A DNA stretch of 32,957 nt from an uncultured Lachnospiraceae bacterium (lineage in GTDB: Bacteria; Bacillota; Clostridia; Lachnospirales; Lachnospiraceae), in the NCBI GenBank assembly GCA_910585895.1, contig CAJUHY010000007.1, positions 1 to 32,957 on the forward strand, in the 5' to 3' direction. A program made the translations under genes and the position numbers. Positions 32,201 through 32,957 of the stretch are shown piece after piece (position 1 is the first letter of the stretch; every line of letters begins with the position of its first letter). The notes under the pieces are model-generated. The model had not been told where the DNA came from. It worked only from the letters and a program-made list of their open reading frames with translations, and made no database searches.

Positions 32201-32957
32201 TATCCTGAGGGCAAAAAGATTGGCGAAATCGAAATTCCGTCGACTGGAAGCAACCACTCCTATCAGCTGGTAACCGGTGAGATTGAGAAGGTTACAGGCA
32301 CACAGAATATTTTCCTTGTGTTCCATGAGAAGAAGACAGGCGCAACGACAGAGATTTACCAGAATCAGCTGAAAGATTTATGGACAGCAGTTAAGGCGGC
32401 AGAATCCAGCCTTCCGTTAAAGGAGCAGCTGCAGCGGCAGATTACAAAGGGGCATAATGTAAGTTCCGGCTTTGCATGGAATGAAGGAGACAAGAAAGCT
32501 GCTTTGGATGCCAAGGTGAACGAAGCGCAGGCAGTTGTAAATGATTCCAGCGCTACAGATGAACAGGTTTCGGCAGCAATTGCAACCTTGAATACAGCGA
32601 TTGATACAGCAGACCAGTATAAGGCAACCGATAAACTGTTAAAAGAGAAATTAAAGTACAGGATTAAATATGCAGAGCAGTTGACGGAACTTGCATCCTT
32701 ACCTGCTGCACAGAAACAATTGTTACAGGCAGTCATTAACTCCTCAAAGCAATTGCTGAAAGATGACAGCATCATGAACGTGGACTACTTCCAGTTCACC
32801 GAAGAAGGCGGCAATGCTCCCAGTGAAGGCGATAAGACTGTGAAAGAACAGCTGGCAGAGAAACTTGTTACAGCTAAGGACGTACTGGAAACCTTAGGTG
32901 CAGATAAGAAAGCGGCCTTACAGGCGGTCATCGAAGAAGTAGAGGCGGTATTGAACA
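29285..32957 (+). CDS. Secreted multi-domain GH43 arabinofuranosidase-type enzyme, 3' end outside window
   Basis: An open frame of at least 1224 codons that has no stop before the right edge. It starts with GTG 29285, six bases after GGAG. Order: signal peptide (about 1-38, cleaving near TQAAG); three CBM4/9-like domains (about 46-222, 234-394, 397-553), each opening with N-G-(D/S)-F-E and closing with a YLDD or YVDD strand; GH43 five-bladed propeller (about 558-889); CBM6-like domain (about 892-1022); FIVAR-like helices to the edge. Catalytic residues fit GH43: Asp576 in GADPYA as base, Asp712 in CFDPAVL as modulator and Glu768 in MFEDSGIF as acid. The propeller motifs SWAPAI, YFGGGIP and GNNHHATF resemble arabinoxylan arabinofuranosidases, but the exact linkage is unproven. 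Shares an upstream element with the GH127 gene. Confidence 0.9.
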   Translation, partial: MRKAVRNKWKRVLAVVLAAAMSLTMLPVDTQAAGEGADASKTETVELIPNGDFENGSEGWVGFEGGEIEVVVTQDDGQENHVLCVKNRKNSMSSAMYDLAGKLKKGVTYTISGKIKYAGTPAAKKFEAWFENRSSSDGQYWLCRQKVEESITTLASGWKEFSITYTPTDTSEEHPFGTDINKFFIAGADYFVPEEGKEVSAVDQAKHLMDYYLDDISITYNKGEEPEEPEAEALLSNGSFERAPIDTNWKGMGKTKVARAEGVAHEGNASLKVSDYTESWEGAKYELFDLLAEGKLVADKKYTLTAWAKTESGSGNLSATIKGKKKGETDASYIGFGGPVEVNSDGWSKITGEISMADYDPDTDVMEVYWSWGKTVEAGAPAVFYLDDVSLTMPSENIVRNGSFERDLEKWTGYEQGETDILAVATDEYYSGSKSVKVSNRTKCTNGPAQDMTKKLTPGSYYTASAWVKYTEGPDTKDFNLTLHTGAESSVLATGAVKKGEWTKIEGDWGMPYDMDTASNILVVETPAVETPNAANDLMDFYVDDVTILKYKDNTQALAKKFGYGNPITTNEFGADPYAIEYNGRIYVYMTADDYEFSDKDNPFSNNFGYITSLRVVSSADLMNWTDHGEIEVAGRNGGKGPAMWASHSWAPAIAHKVIDGKDKFFLYFANDASGIGVLTADTPLGPWTDPIGAALITKQTPGCTGVEWCFDPAVLVDDNGSAYIYFGGGIPGNQHDNPKTARVAKLGTDMISIDGEAVEIDAPCMFEDSGIFKFGDTYYYSYCSNFEATTVEGYPGMGTICYMTSKNPMGPFTYQGEIFSNPQMWFGVGGNNHHATFVFNNKSYFIYHAQTVSKALGVERGYRSTHIDEIALDEDGKIKQIKGTYEGIPQLTTMDPYQRIEAETIAWNAGVKAADTGRPGNLFTDYNMVLTDLQEGDWTSVSQLDFGSKGADKITVAAGSKDGGTIEVRIGYPEGKKIGEIEIPSTGSNHSYQLVTGEIEKVTGTQNIFLVFHEKKTGATTEIYQNQLKDLWTAVKAAESSLPLKEQLQRQITKGHNVSSGFAWNEGDKKAALDAKVNEAQAVVNDSSATDEQVSAAIATLNTAIDTADQYKATDKLLKEKLKYRIKYAEQLTELASLPAAQKQLLQAVINSSKQLLKDDSIMNVDYFQFTEEGGNAPSEGDKTVKEQLAEKLVTAKDVLETLGADKKAALQAVIEEVEAVLN

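Noticed and set aside
1..32957. Defence system, CRISPR array, integrase, toxin-antitoxin pair or prophage
   Set aside because: No spaced direct repeats, recombinase motifs or nuclease/helicase genes were found on either strand.

Overview
ORGANISM. The window looks like chromosome of an anaerobic Gram-positive Clostridia member, most likely Lachnospiraceae. This is inferred from the strong AGGAGG-type ribosome sites, the class 1B PyrK/PyrD pair, a rubredoxin-headed glutamate synthase, KtrAB-type potassium uptake, and very large secreted glycoside hydrolases with FIVAR-like and BspA-like leucine-rich repeat tails. No tRNA, rRNA, CRISPR array, insertion sequence or phage gene was seen.

LAYOUT. 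(1) 1-9180, plus strand: a signalling block. It holds a PAS histidine kinase (cut by the left edge), a REC-HD-GYP regulator, then behind its own promoter cheR-cheB-cheY-cheA-cheW-mcp. (2) 9193-11997: a terminator hairpin, then ktrB, ktrA and a DUF1653 gene. (3) 12028-15891, minus strand: an O-antigen ligase/polymerase-like membrane protein and a heavily decayed gene for a secreted Ig-repeat protein, inserted between plus-strand housekeeping blocks. (4) 15911-20009: the pyrimidine operon pyrC-pyrF-pyrK-pyrD with its own promoter and a perfect terminator. (5) 20114-23298: a visibly AT-rich multi-membrane-span chemoreceptor and a rubredoxin/glutamate-synthase fusion, followed by a terminator. (6) 23325 to the right edge: two giant secreted arabinose-polysaccharide enzymes, GH127 and GH43, with a 40-codon gene between them that has its own consensus promoter and a very strong terminator. 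The GH43 gene starts with GTG and runs off the window.

HOW THE PARTS WORK TOGETHER. CheA-CheW-receptor complexes phosphorylate CheY and CheB, while CheR and CheB set receptor methylation. CheC, CheD and flagellar genes are not in the window. The upstream kinase and HD-GYP regulator would link the same locus to cyclic-di-GMP turnover. PyrC, PyrKD and PyrF supply the later steps of UMP synthesis; pyrB, pyrE and carAB must be elsewhere. GH127 and GH43 would strip arabinofuranose from plant cell-wall polymers outside the cell.

MOST INTERESTING. The GH127 and GH43 genes share a two-part upstream element: a 19-base box (18/19 identical) and a 17-base box (15/17 identical), separated by exactly 30 unconserved bases in both. 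They share an AAACTA...TAGTTT inverted repeat with identical 32-base spacing. This looks like a co-regulator binding site. Also notable are the 40-codon gene, two related short intergenic sequences that each abut a stop codon (after cheB and after ktrB), a nearly sensor-less chemoreceptor, and a terminator hairpin that leaves no room for a ktrB promoter.
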